A stretch of 5,767 nt of DNA from an uncultured Eubacteriales bacterium (GCA_900546875.1 URET01000059.1:1-5767); one strand, 5' to 3'; positions 1 to 5,076 are shown, counted from the stretch's first letter. Notes: generated by a model not told the origin, from the letters alone. Program-made: numbers and translations.

Positions 1-5
1 GCCGT

Positions 6-98
6 AAGCGCAAAACTGAAGCGGGCAAGTAACACGGGAAGCGCAAAAAGTACGCCGGTAAGTAATGTGTGAAGAGCAACGGAATTGCCGGAGAGCAA
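6..98 (+). repeat. Degenerate direct repeat, 33-bp period
   Basis: A 27-nt block beginning AAGCGCAAAA and ending AAGTAA at 6-32 recurs at 39-65, with 21 of 27 positions identical by my alignment. A weaker third copy occupies 72-98, matching the second at about 16 of 27 positions. The period is 33 bp, a multiple of three, so all copies share one frame (frame 3: KRKTEAGK-stop, then KRKKYAGK-stop, then KSNGIAGE). This may be a decayed coding repeat or just a local duplication. The window edge cuts off any further copies to the left. Confidence 0.4.
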
Positions 99-224
99 AG
101 AAAAGGAAAACAAAAAACAGAAAGACTGCGGATGAAGAGAAATTTAAAACCCAGTATATAATCGTATTGCATAATAGGATAAGGAAGAGCAGCATAAAAG
201 ACATTATCGGACAATAATAAAAGC

Positions 225-253
225 TTGACGTAAAAGAATAAAAGTGTTAATAT
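225..253 (+). promoter_or_regulatory. Sigma-A promoter for rubrerythrin
   Basis: The -35 box is TTGACG (225-230), followed by a 17-bp spacer and a -10 box TAATAT (248-253) preceded by a TGn extended -10 motif (245-247). A second TATAAT lies at 251-256 but is badly spaced from the -35. Transcription would start near 260, giving a leader of about 40 nt with the SD GGAGG at 290-294. A weak imperfect hairpin (266-272 with 279-285) would lie at the 5' end of the message. The AT-rich region over the -10 is a possible place for a PerR-type operator, but it matches the 7-1-7 PerR consensus poorly. Confidence 0.8.
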
Positions 254-300
254 AATATAATAAAGGGGAGCAGGAAATTGCCCTCAAACGGAGGTATGAT

Positions 301-834
301 ATGCAGCTAAAAGGATCAAAGACAGAGCAAAATCTTTTGACGGCGTTTGCCGGAGAATCTCAGGCGCGGAATAAGTATACTTATTTTGCGAGCACTGCAA
401 AGAAAGAGGGATTCGAGCAGATATCGGCGATATTCCTCAAGACTGCCGACAATGAAAAGGAACACGCAAAGCTTTGGTTTAAAGAACTGGGGCTTTTGGG
501 CAATACATATGAAAATCTTATTTCGGCGGCTGAAGGCGAGAAATACGAATGGGAAACGATGTACAGGGAATTTGCCGAGGTAGCTGAGGCAGAGGGTTTC
601 ACAGCTTTAGCGGTGAGATTCAGGATGGTGGCTGAGATAGAGCGTAATCATGAAGTGAGATATAGGAAGCTTGCGGAAAACGTAAAAAACAACGAAGTAT
701 TTCATAAGAGTGAGGTAAAGGTATGGGAGTGCCGTAACTGCGGACATCGTGTCGTGGGAACGGACGCACCGAAGGTATGTCCGGTGTGCAGTCATCCGGA
801 AGCGTTTTTCGAACTGATGGAAGAAAATTACTGA
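301..834 (+). CDS. rbr: Rubrerythrin
   Basis: This is a cytoplasmic non-haem iron peroxidase that reduces hydrogen peroxide to water in anaerobes, with electrons from NAD(P)H via rubredoxin-type carriers. The 177-residue protein has the standard two-domain layout. A ferritin-like four-helix domain (about 1-135) carries diiron ligands that I align to Desulfovibrio rubrerythrin as E19, E52, H55, E80, E83, E114 and H117. A C-terminal rubredoxin domain has paired cysteines C144/C147 and C160/C163. The FAGESQARNKY signature is intact. The ATG at 301 is preceded by GGAGG (290-294) at 6-nt spacing; an ATG at 296 is out of frame. It appears monocistronic, with its own promoter and a terminator just downstream. 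All expected ligands are present, so I expect an active enzyme. Confidence 0.97.
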   Translation: MQLKGSKTEQNLLTAFAGESQARNKYTYFASTAKKEGFEQISAIFLKTADNEKEHAKLWFKELGLLGNTYENLISAAEGEKYEWETMYREFAEVAEAEGFTALAVRFRMVAEIERNHEVRYRKLAENVKNNEVFHKSEVKVWECRNCGHRVVGTDAPKVCPVCSHPEAFFELMEENY

Positions 835-841
835 TACATGT

Positions 842-869
842 AAGGCGCACGAAAGAGTGCGCCTTTTTT
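842..869 (+). terminator. Intrinsic terminator after rubrerythrin
   Basis: The stem GGCGCAC (844-850) pairs with GTGCGCC (857-863) around the loop GAAAGA. Two A-T pairs extend the base of the stem, and a run of six T follows at 864-869. It lies 7 nt after the rubrerythrin stop. The T run ends exactly where the SD of the next gene begins. Confidence 0.9.
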
Positions 870-873
870 GAGG
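870..873 (+). promoter_or_regulatory. SD that sets the GrpB-family start
   Basis: GAGG at 870-873 lies 6 nt before ATG 880. The in-frame TTG at 868 would start inside the terminator T run and has no SD of its own, so ATG 880 is preferred. Confidence 0.65.
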
Positions 874-879
874 TTTGAG

Positions 880-1446
880 ATGAAAAAAAGTTTATCGGAA
901 ATGACGACAGAAGAATTATGGACTCTTTTCCCGATAATTCTGAGTAAGCATGATCCGGTGTGGCGCGAATATTTTTTTGAGGAGATGGGGCTGCTGTCGG
1001 AGATACTTCCGCACGGAGTGATAATAGCTCATATAGGCAGCACTGCAGTTCCGGGGATAATGGCGAAACCTATCGTAGACATTCTCATAGAGGCAGACGA
1101 AGGACAGTTTACTCAAATCGACGCGCTTTTGAGAGAGAAATGCGGCTACAGACTTATGGCAGAGGAAGACAGAAGACGGGATTACAATAAAGGGTACACA
1201 GAAGAAGGTTTTGCGGAAAAGGTGTATCATTTGCATCTTCGGGTGTACGGCGATAACGACGAGCTTTATTTCCGGGATTACCTGATAGAGCATGAAGAGA
1301 CGGCGAGGGAATACGAGCATCTGAAGAAGGCGCTTGTGAAGCAGTATAAGTATAACAGAGACGCGTATACACGGGCAAAGGGATATTTTGTGGCGGAATT
1401 TACGCAGAAGGCAAAAGAGGCATACAAGGACAAGTATTCCGTATAA
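880..1446 (+). CDS. GrpB family (UPF0157) protein
   Basis: This 188-residue protein belongs to the GrpB/UPF0157 family, which has a nucleotidyltransferase-like fold and no firmly established reaction. The family signature HIGSTAVPG is at residues 51-59, followed by AKPIVDILI (62-70). The C-terminal half has the usual YHLHLRVYG stretch and the FRDYL...Y..LK helix. The N-terminal segment (LSEMTTEELWTLFPIIL) is also typical. I start at ATG 880 because GAGG precedes it by 6 nt; the longer form from TTG 868 adds four residues from inside the terminator. No promoter is evident between the terminator and the start, so expression probably comes from readthrough or from a promoter inside rubrerythrin. 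The alkyltransferase gene follows after 18 nt, suggesting co-transcription. The cellular role is unknown; family membership is clear. Confidence 0.9.
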   Translation: MKKSLSEMTTEELWTLFPIILSKHDPVWREYFFEEMGLLSEILPHGVIIAHIGSTAVPGIMAKPIVDILIEADEGQFTQIDALLREKCGYRLMAEEDRRRDYNKGYTEEGFAEKVYHLHLRVYGDNDELYFRDYLIEHEETAREYEHLKKALVKQYKYNRDAYTRAKGYFVAEFTQKAKEAYKDKYSV

Positions 1447-1464
1447 AGTTTCCGCGGGGCTTTT

Positions 1465-1962
1465 ATGACCGACGGACGTATAGCGGCGGAAAAATTCAGA
1501 AGTACAGAAATGAAATACAAACGTTATAAGATATCGAGCAAAGATATATATATTGCAGGAGATGAAACCGAAATTTGTTATATCGGATATACGGAGCCTG
1601 AAGGAGAAGAAGTCGAAACGCCGCTGATAAAGGAAGCTTTTTCACAGATAGAAGAGTACTTGCAAGGAAAAAGGAAAGAGTTTGTTTTGCCTCTGAGAGA
1701 TTTCGGGGAAAGCAGGTCCGGTCGGGTATGGAAGGAGATAGCAAAGATCCCGTACGGTAAAACCGTAACATACAAAGAGCTTTGCAAGAAAACGGGATAT
1801 GGCAGGGCATACAGATATATCGGAAAGATATGCGGAGAAAATCCTCTTGCAATAGTTGTACCGTGTCACAGAGTTGTCGGTCAGCGGGGATTATGCGGAT
1901 ATGCGGGAGGAGTAGGATTAAAAAGAGAACTGCTTGAGTTGGAAAAGAGGAATTCTTCGTGA
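1465..1962 (+). CDS. ogt: Methylated-DNA--[protein]-cysteine S-methyltransferase
   Basis: This suicide DNA-repair protein transfers the alkyl group of O6-alkylguanine (and O4-alkylthymine) to its own cysteine. In the 165-residue form the active-site motif PCHRV holds the acceptor C134. The helix-turn-helix region IPYGKTVTYKELC (95-107) and the candidate arginine finger R117 in RYIGKICGENP (117-127) precede it, and the GYAGG...K..LL tail follows. The N-terminal RNase H-like domain is short. There is no Ada-type regulatory domain, so this is the Ogt/MGMT type. The start is uncertain: ATG 1465 has GGGG five nt upstream, but homologues usually begin near a sequence like MKYKRYKI, which would be ATG 1510 (150 residues) with only a weak SD. 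It follows the GrpB-family gene by 18 nt and ends at a bidirectional terminator. Confidence 0.93.
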   Translation: MTDGRIAAEKFRSTEMKYKRYKISSKDIYIAGDETEICYIGYTEPEGEEVETPLIKEAFSQIEEYLQGKRKEFVLPLRDFGESRSGRVWKEIAKIPYGKTVTYKELCKKTGYGRAYRYIGKICGENPLAIVVPCHRVVGQRGLCGYAGGVGLKRELLELEKRNSS

Positions 1963-1983
1963 AGAAAAAATAATACAGACTAA

Positions 1984-2011
1984 AAAAGCCCTTCCGAAAA
2001 GAAGGGCTTTT
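1984..2011. terminator. Bidirectional terminator between convergent genes
   Basis: AAAAGCCCTTC (1984-1994) pairs perfectly with GAAGGGCTTTT (2001-2011) around the loop CGAAAA, an 11-bp stem. The plus strand ends in TTTT and the minus strand in TTTTTT (complement of 1982-1987). It can therefore stop both the alkyltransferase transcript and the ilvE transcript. Confidence 0.92.
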
Positions 2012-2014
2012 ATT

Positions 2015-2052
2015 ACGGCGGCACAAGTAAGGCTAAGAGGAAAAACCGCCGT
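2015..2052 (-). other. Possible second hairpin downstream of ilvE
   Basis: ACGGCGG at 2015-2021 is the reverse complement of CCGCCGT at 2046-2052, with a 24-nt loop. It sits between the ilvE stop and the bidirectional terminator. The large loop and lack of a proper T run make it a poor terminator by itself; it may simply protect the mRNA 3' end or be chance. Confidence 0.3.
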
Positions 2053-2062
2053 TAAAGACAAA

Positions 2063-3124
2063 TTATAAAGGCATGATCCAATTATTGTTGTCCGGGAGTC
2101 TGCCGAACTGGATACCGGTCAGTTTATCGTAAAGGTCGGCGGTGATCTTGCCGATATTGCCGTCGCCTATCACGAAGGTTTCTCCTTTGTATGTAAATTC
2201 GCCGACGGGGCTGACAACTGCGGCAGTTCCGGTACCGAATATTTCGGTCAGTTTGCCGTTTCTGGCAGCGGATTCGACTTCGTCGATACTGATGCGGCGT
2301 TCTTCGACATTATATCCTAATTGACGGGCAAGAGTAATGATACTGTCGCGAGTGATGCCGGGGAGTATGGAGCCGTGGAGGTCGGGTGTGACAATTGTGC
2401 CGTCGATTACAAAGCAAATATTCATGGCGCCGACTTCTTCGATATATTTTCTTTCGGTGCTGTCCAACCAAAGGACCTGATCGTAGCCTTTCTTTTTAGC
2501 TTCATTGGAAGCCAAAAGACTTGCGCCGTAATTGCCGCCGAATTTTGCTGCACCGGTTCCTCCGATGGCGGCGGTACGGCTGTAGACGTCTTCCACCCAG
2601 ATTTTGACCGGTTTAAGGCCGTTAGCGTAATAACTGCCTACCGGAGAAGCGATAATAAAGAAAAGATAAGTATCCGAAGCTTTGACGCCGAGGTAGGGGT
2701 CGGTACCTATCATGGTGGGGCGGAGGTAAAGAGATTCGCCTGAACCGTCAGGGATCCAGTCGCGGTCTGTTTCAACGAGTTTTTTCATGCCCTCGATAGC
2801 TCTGTCGATATCTATATTAGGCATACAAATCCTGTCGGCAGATTTATTGAGACGTTTGAAATTATCGCGGGGACGGAAAAAGCGCACTTCGCCCTTATCA
2901 TCCAGGTAGCATTTCATACCTTCGAAAATGGACTGACCGTAATGGAATACGGTAGTTGAAGGCGGGAGACTGATCGGGCCGTAAGGAACGATTCTGTCGC
3001 CGGTCCATCCCTTATCGGGAGAATATTCCATTAAAAACATATGGTCTGTATAATATCTGCAGAAACCGAGAGGTCTCGAAGGTTTTTGTTTAGGCTGAGT
3101 AGTGCGGACGATTTTTATTTCCAT
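2063..3124 (-). CDS. ilvE: Branched-chain amino acid aminotransferase
   Basis: This PLP-dependent fold-type IV enzyme exchanges amino groups between Leu/Ile/Val and their 2-keto acids with glutamate/2-oxoglutarate. It performs the last step of branched-chain synthesis and supplies precursors of branched fatty acids. At 353 residues it matches the BCAT type II (eukaryote/YwaA-like) group rather than the shorter E. coli type. Visible motifs are FHYGQSIFEGMK (60-71), YLRP (133-136), GGTGAAKFGGNYGAS with the PLP lysine K194, EEVGAMN (229-235) with cofactor-binding E230, LPGITRDS (254-261) and FGTGTAAVVSPV (296-307). The ATG (complement of 3122-3124) has AAAAGGAG nine nt upstream. It is transcribed alone, opposite to its neighbours, from a strong promoter. 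A CodY-like box overlaps the SD, fitting control by branched-chain amino acids; no T-box leader is seen. Confidence 0.96.
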   Translation of the reverse strand: MEIKIVRTTQPKQKPSRPLGFCRYYTDHMFLMEYSPDKGWTGDRIVPYGPISLPPSTTVFHYGQSIFEGMKCYLDDKGEVRFFRPRDNFKRLNKSADRICMPNIDIDRAIEGMKKLVETDRDWIPDGSGESLYLRPTMIGTDPYLGVKASDTYLFFIIASPVGSYYANGLKPVKIWVEDVYSRTAAIGGTGAAKFGGNYGASLLASNEAKKKGYDQVLWLDSTERKYIEEVGAMNICFVIDGTIVTPDLHGSILPGITRDSIITLARQLGYNVEERRISIDEVESAARNGKLTEIFGTGTAAVVSPVGEFTYKGETFVIGDGNIGKITADLYDKLTGIQFGRLPDNNNWIMPL

Positions 3125-3135
3125 AGTTTTATACT

Positions 3136-3150
3136 CCTTTTCAAAAAATT
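3136..3150 (-). promoter_or_regulatory. CodY-like box in the ilvE leader
   Basis: Read on the minus strand, the 15 nt AATTTTTTGAAAAGG match the CodY consensus AATTTTCWGAAAATT at 12 of 15 positions. The site lies between the predicted transcription start (about 3178) and the start codon and overlaps the SD. CodY is known to control branched-chain amino acid genes in Bacillota, often through sites downstream of the promoter. The region is AT-rich and the SD fixes part of the match, so this is a prediction only. Confidence 0.45.
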
Positions 3151-3184
3151 TCGCAAAACGTCTTTGTTACAAATATATATAAAT

Positions 3185-3213
3185 ATTTTAGTACCAACGG
3201 AACGGAAAGTCAA
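3185..3213 (-). promoter_or_regulatory. Sigma-A promoter for ilvE
   Basis: On the minus strand the -35 TTGACT (complement of 3208-3213) and the -10 TAAAAT (complement of 3185-3190) are separated by exactly 17 bp. The start would fall near 3178, giving a leader of about 54 nt. That is too short for a T-box or an attenuator peptide. Confidence 0.85.
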
Positions 3214-3217
3214 CTTT

Positions 3218-3247
3218 TTGTTAAAAAAAGTCCCTGTACCATATGTT
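3218..3247 (+). promoter_or_regulatory. Weak candidate promoter for aspartate kinase
   Basis: TTGTTA (3218-3223), an 18-bp spacer and TATGTT (3242-3247) each match consensus at four of six bases. It would give a leader of roughly 145 nt before TTG 3401 and would overlap the upstream flank of the divergent ilvE promoter. No better plus-strand promoter was found between 3125 and 3400, and I see no lysine riboswitch there. Confidence 0.3.
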
Positions 3248-3253
3248 TTCTCT

Positions 3254-3273
3254 ATGCAATTGCTTAATGCAAT
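3254..3273. repeat. ATGCAAT direct repeat with internal dyad
   Basis: ATGCAAT occurs at 3254-3260 and 3267-3273, 13 bp apart. The same stretch contains the palindrome GCAATTGC (3256-3263) and the inverted pair ATTGC(3259-3263)/GCAAT(3269-3273). It lies in the divergent ilvE/aspartate kinase control region and could be an operator, although no regulator is suggested by the sequence itself. Confidence 0.35.
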
Positions 3274-3389
3274 AAAGCGAAGAAAAAACGTGACATGAAA
3301 AGAAGAAAAAGGAGGCACTTTCGACAATATTCGATTAGGTACAAGCATTTTCCCGGTGAGTGAGGAATAAATTTAAACACACGTGAAAT

Positions 3390-3394
3390 GGAGG
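3390..3394 (+). promoter_or_regulatory. SD that sets the aspartate kinase start at TTG
   Basis: GGAGG at 3390-3394 lies 6 nt before TTG 3401. The upstream in-frame GTG at 3383 has no SD at a useful distance; the nearest GAGG is at 3362-3365. Confidence 0.7.
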
Positions 3395-3400
3395 GGAAAG

Positions 3401-4609
3401 TTGGTCGTAGTATGCAAATTCGGCGGTTCGTCATTAGCCGATGCCGAAAGTGCCGGGATCGTGAAGGAAATTGTGGAGAGCAGCAGTTCAAGGAGATATG
3501 TTGTAGTATCTGCAATGGGGAGCGTAGCCGTCGGACAGAGAAAGGTCACTGATCTGTTATACGAGATATCTGAAAGCAGCAGGAGTGCCGAGGAAGAGGT
3601 GATACTCAGGCATGAAGAGTTTTGCCGTGGGGTCGGATACAGAAGGTGCGAGAAAGTGATCGACGAGGTATTCGGCAAAATACATAAAATCAGAGACAGG
3701 GAATACGCGGCTTCGAGAGGGGAGTACATGATGGCGCGGATAATGTCGGAAGTTCTCGGCATGGAGTTTGTTGACGGGAAAGACGTGATAAGTTTCAGAG
3801 AGGGAAAGTGGGATGTAAGGGGGAGCATAGAAAAGGCAAAAAGACGGCTGGAAGGGGTCGAGAAGGCGGTGATAGCGGGGTTTTACGGCGAAGATGAAAA
3901 CGGCAGGATAAGAACTCTGAGTCGCGGAGGGAGCGATATAACGGGGGCGGTAATAGCGAACGCTGTAGATGCGGATCTGTATGAAAACTGGACGGATGCA
4001 GACGGATTTCTTGCGGTAGATCCCCATCTGTCGGAGAGCAGACTGATAGAGTGTCTGAGCTATGACGAACTTACACTGCTTTCATATTACGGTGCGGGCG
4101 TACTGCATTATCTGACAACGCGGCCTCTCATACTGAAGGCGATACCGGTAGTGATAAAAAACACTTTTAACAGAAATGCGCAGGGGACGGTGATAAGTTA
4201 CGAAAAGCGAAAGGGGTTCAAAGGGGTAGCGGTATGCGAGCTGAAGATGTATGAGATAGAGGGGGTGAAGTATGACGAGATCAGAGATCTGCGAGGCAGG
4301 TACAAGATATTTGACGGTACGAGCAAGATATACGTACTGAGTGACGACAAAGGTTTTGCAAAAAGGCTGATAGAAGCCGGGAAGGTGACGAGGATAAATA
4401 TAAGGGATGTAGCGGTAGCGGCGGCTGCGGGGTGTGCTCAGAGGGAATATGCCGAGGTAATAATCGGGCTGACGCGCAACAAGATACCTATTTACGCTGC
4501 TGAAAGCATGTCCGAGTCATTTCTTGTGGTGACCGGAAGAGTATTCAAGGAGCAGACGGCCAGGATAATATACGAAACGCTAGACGGAGGGGGGAAGAGA
4601 GAGAAGTAG
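3401..4609 (+). CDS. lysC: Aspartate kinase, shortened regulatory region
   Basis: Aspartate kinase phosphorylates L-aspartate, the committed step to lysine, threonine, methionine and diaminopimelate. From TTG 3401 the protein has 402 residues and opens MVVVCKFGGSSLAD, the normal amino-kinase N-terminus; starting at GTG 3383 would add six residues. Catalytic-domain motifs are KFGGSS (6-11), AASRGEY (103-109), SRGGSDITG (174-182) and ENWTDADGF (195-203). The class is the clostridial ENWTD type, which I recall as usually about 440 residues. The deficit lies mainly in the C-terminal ACT region (about 275-395). The first ACT repeat seems to lack the helical segment after its first strand, having only YDEIRDLRGR there. 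DPH replaces the usual DPR after the TDADG motif, and SAMGSV replaces the SAPGKR I expect near residue 38. No other lysine gene is adjacent. Kinase assignment is firm; feedback behaviour is uncertain. Confidence 0.9.
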   Translation: MVVVCKFGGSSLADAESAGIVKEIVESSSSRRYVVVSAMGSVAVGQRKVTDLLYEISESSRSAEEEVILRHEEFCRGVGYRRCEKVIDEVFGKIHKIRDREYAASRGEYMMARIMSEVLGMEFVDGKDVISFREGKWDVRGSIEKAKRRLEGVEKAVIAGFYGEDENGRIRTLSRGGSDITGAVIANAVDADLYENWTDADGFLAVDPHLSESRLIECLSYDELTLLSYYGAGVLHYLTTRPLILKAIPVVIKNTFNRNAQGTVISYEKRKGFKGVAVCELKMYEIEGVKYDEIRDLRGRYKIFDGTSKIYVLSDDKGFAKRLIEAGKVTRINIRDVAVAAAAGCAQREYAEVIIGLTRNKIPIYAAESMSESFLVVTGRVFKEQTARIIYETLDGGGKREK

Positions 4610-4651
4610 GGTAAAATGAGAGTGGCGGAGTTGAATATGGGAGAAAAGAAG

Positions 4652-4681
4652 GTTATGCCGGAGAAGGCGTAACACTTTTTT
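4652..4681 (+). terminator. Intrinsic terminator after aspartate kinase
   Basis: GTTATGCC (4652-4659) pairs with GGCGTAAC (4666-4673), an 8-bp stem with one G-U pair and the loop GGAGAA. Six T follow at 4676-4681 after AC. It starts about 40 nt after the stop codon. Confidence 0.7.
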
Positions 4682-4699
4682 GTTGCCTTTCATAGAGTA
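4672..4699 (+). promoter_or_regulatory. Possible SigK/SigE-type promoter for the Cys-rich gene
   Basis: CATAGAGTA (4691-4699) fits the CATAnnnTA form of the -10 element used by mother-cell sporulation sigma factors. An AC at 4672-4673 lies 17 bp upstream, where the minimal SigK -35 is expected. No convincing sigma-A promoter exists between the preceding terminator and the gene. A six-base match can occur by chance. Confidence 0.35.
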
Positions 4700-4704
4700 G
4701 TACA

Positions 4705-4718
4705 GAGGGGAAACCCTC
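4705..4718 (+). other. GAAA-capped hairpin in the leader of the Cys-rich gene
   Basis: GAGGG (4705-4709) and CCCTC (4714-4718) form a perfect 5-bp stem closed by a GAAA (GNRA) tetraloop. It sits just where transcription would begin if the CATAGAGTA element is the -10, so it would form the 5' end of the mRNA, 8 nt before the SD GGAGG (4727-4731). Confidence 0.6.
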
Positions 4719-4738
4719 ATATATTCGGAGGTGGTAAA

Positions 4739-4939
4739 ATGTTCAATTTCGGCACAAACGACAACACCGGCGGCTGCAACTGCACCTGGATAATACTCCT
4801 TCTGCTTTTTATTTTTTTCTGCGGCTGCGGAAACGGAAATTGTAAACAGTTTTCGTTCAGTATAAACCCCTGTTCACTTGCACCGATACTTGCTCTGGCT
4901 TTTTGCTGCGGCGGGATCGGTATCGGCAAGAGCTGCTGA
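4739..4939 (+). CDS. Small Cys-rich protein with two hydrophobic segments
   Basis: I do not recognise a characterised function. The 66-residue product has nine cysteines (C13, C15, C28, C30, C35, C45, C56, C57, C66), arranged as CxC, a hydrophobic helix (about 16-27), CGCGNGNC (28-35), a second hydrophobic stretch (about 46-55), then CCGG and a C-terminal SC. Gly and Asn fill the turns. This resembles small Cys/Gly-rich clostridial proteins annotated as chorion-class high-cysteine (HCB) proteins, and loosely the YjcZ-type sporulation peptides; this is similarity by eye. It is probably membrane-associated, possibly binding metal or forming disulfides. Translation signals are excellent: GGAGG (4727-4731), 7 nt, then ATG. 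It is flanked by its own terminator-like hairpin and a possible sporulation-type promoter, so it is probably monocistronic. Confidence 0.75.
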   Translation: MFNFGTNDNTGGCNCTWIILLLLFIFFCGCGNGNCKQFSFSINPCSLAPILALAFCCGGIGIGKSC

Positions 4940-4971
4940 AGCGAAGAATAATCGCTCATAGGGGGCGAAGC

Positions 4972-5005
4972 ATACCCGCGGCGGACAAAGCGTCGCGGGT
5001 ATTTA
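4972..5005 (+). terminator. Terminator-like hairpin after the Cys-rich gene
   Basis: ATACCCGCGGCG (4972-4983) pairs with CGTCGCGGGTAT (4991-5002), a 12-bp stem with one G-U pair and a 7-nt loop. The T tract after it is poor (TTTACTT), so termination may be partial. The next promoter's -35 starts 5 nt after the stem. Confidence 0.65.
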
Positions 5006-5006
5006 C

Positions 5007-5035
5007 TTGACGAGGAAGGGAAAGAGGAGTAAAAT
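5007..5035 (+). promoter_or_regulatory. Sigma-A promoter for the RdgB-family gene
   Basis: TTGACG (5007-5012), a 17-bp all-purine spacer and TAAAAT (5030-5035). Transcription would start near 5042, leaving a leader of about 35 nt. Confidence 0.8.
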
Positions 5036-5044
5036 AAGAGGAGT
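5022..5044 (+). repeat. 9-bp direct repeat flanking the -10 box
   Basis: AAGAGGAGT occurs at 5022-5030 and again at 5036-5044, 14 bp apart, on either side of the -10 hexamer. It lies in an almost uninterrupted purine tract running from 5012 to 5076. Confidence 0.5.
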
Positions 5045-5076
5045 GAGGATAAGGAAGAAAGGACAAGGAGAAAGGT

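Larger units (their letters stand above)
1..300. other. Left-edge region without a convincing gene
   Basis: No reading frame here has both a credible SD and a recognisable product. A 50-codon plus-strand frame (ATG 65 to TAA 217) encodes a Lys/Arg-rich peptide but has no SD, and its composition follows from the purine-rich strand. The region holds a degenerate repeat at 6-98, a short inverted repeat ATTAT(203-207)/ATAAT(214-218) just upstream of the rubrerythrin -35 box, and the rubrerythrin promoter and leader. It could include the tail of a gene that starts outside the window; frame 3 is open from the edge to a TAA at 30-32. Confidence 0.5.

Noticed and set aside
1..141. Minus-strand hydrophobic reading frame resembling a membrane segment
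   Set aside because: Purine-rich plus-strand DNA gives Phe/Leu/Ser-rich antisense translations. There is no SD or convincing start codon, so a divergent gene is not supported.
157..162. TATAAT as an additional upstream promoter
   Set aside because: No -35-like hexamer lies 16-18 bp upstream, and the TTGACG/TAATAT promoter at 225-253 explains rubrerythrin expression.
65..217. 50-codon Lys/Arg-rich ORF upstream of rubrerythrin
   Set aside because: No SD before the ATG, no recognisable motif, and such ORFs arise easily in purine-rich DNA.
248..262. PerR box over the rubrerythrin -10 region
   Set aside because: Only about 8 of 14 consensus positions match in AT-rich DNA, which is not better than expected there.
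2321..2743. 140-codon plus-strand ORF inside ilvE
   Set aside because: It lies entirely opposite the well-supported ilvE coding sequence, lacks an SD and shows no domain motif.
3125..3400. Lysine riboswitch or T-box in the ilvE/lysC intergenic region
   Set aside because: The ilvE leader is only about 54 nt, and the plus-strand leader shows no conserved lysine-riboswitch or T-box-like stems. I see no antiterminator/terminator pair before TTG 3401.
4616..4672. 18-codon plus-strand ORF just after the aspartate kinase gene
   Set aside because: It has an ATG and an AGGG four nt upstream, but its 3' half forms the stem of the terminator at 4652-4681 and the SD spacing is poor. Its composition follows the purine-rich strand.
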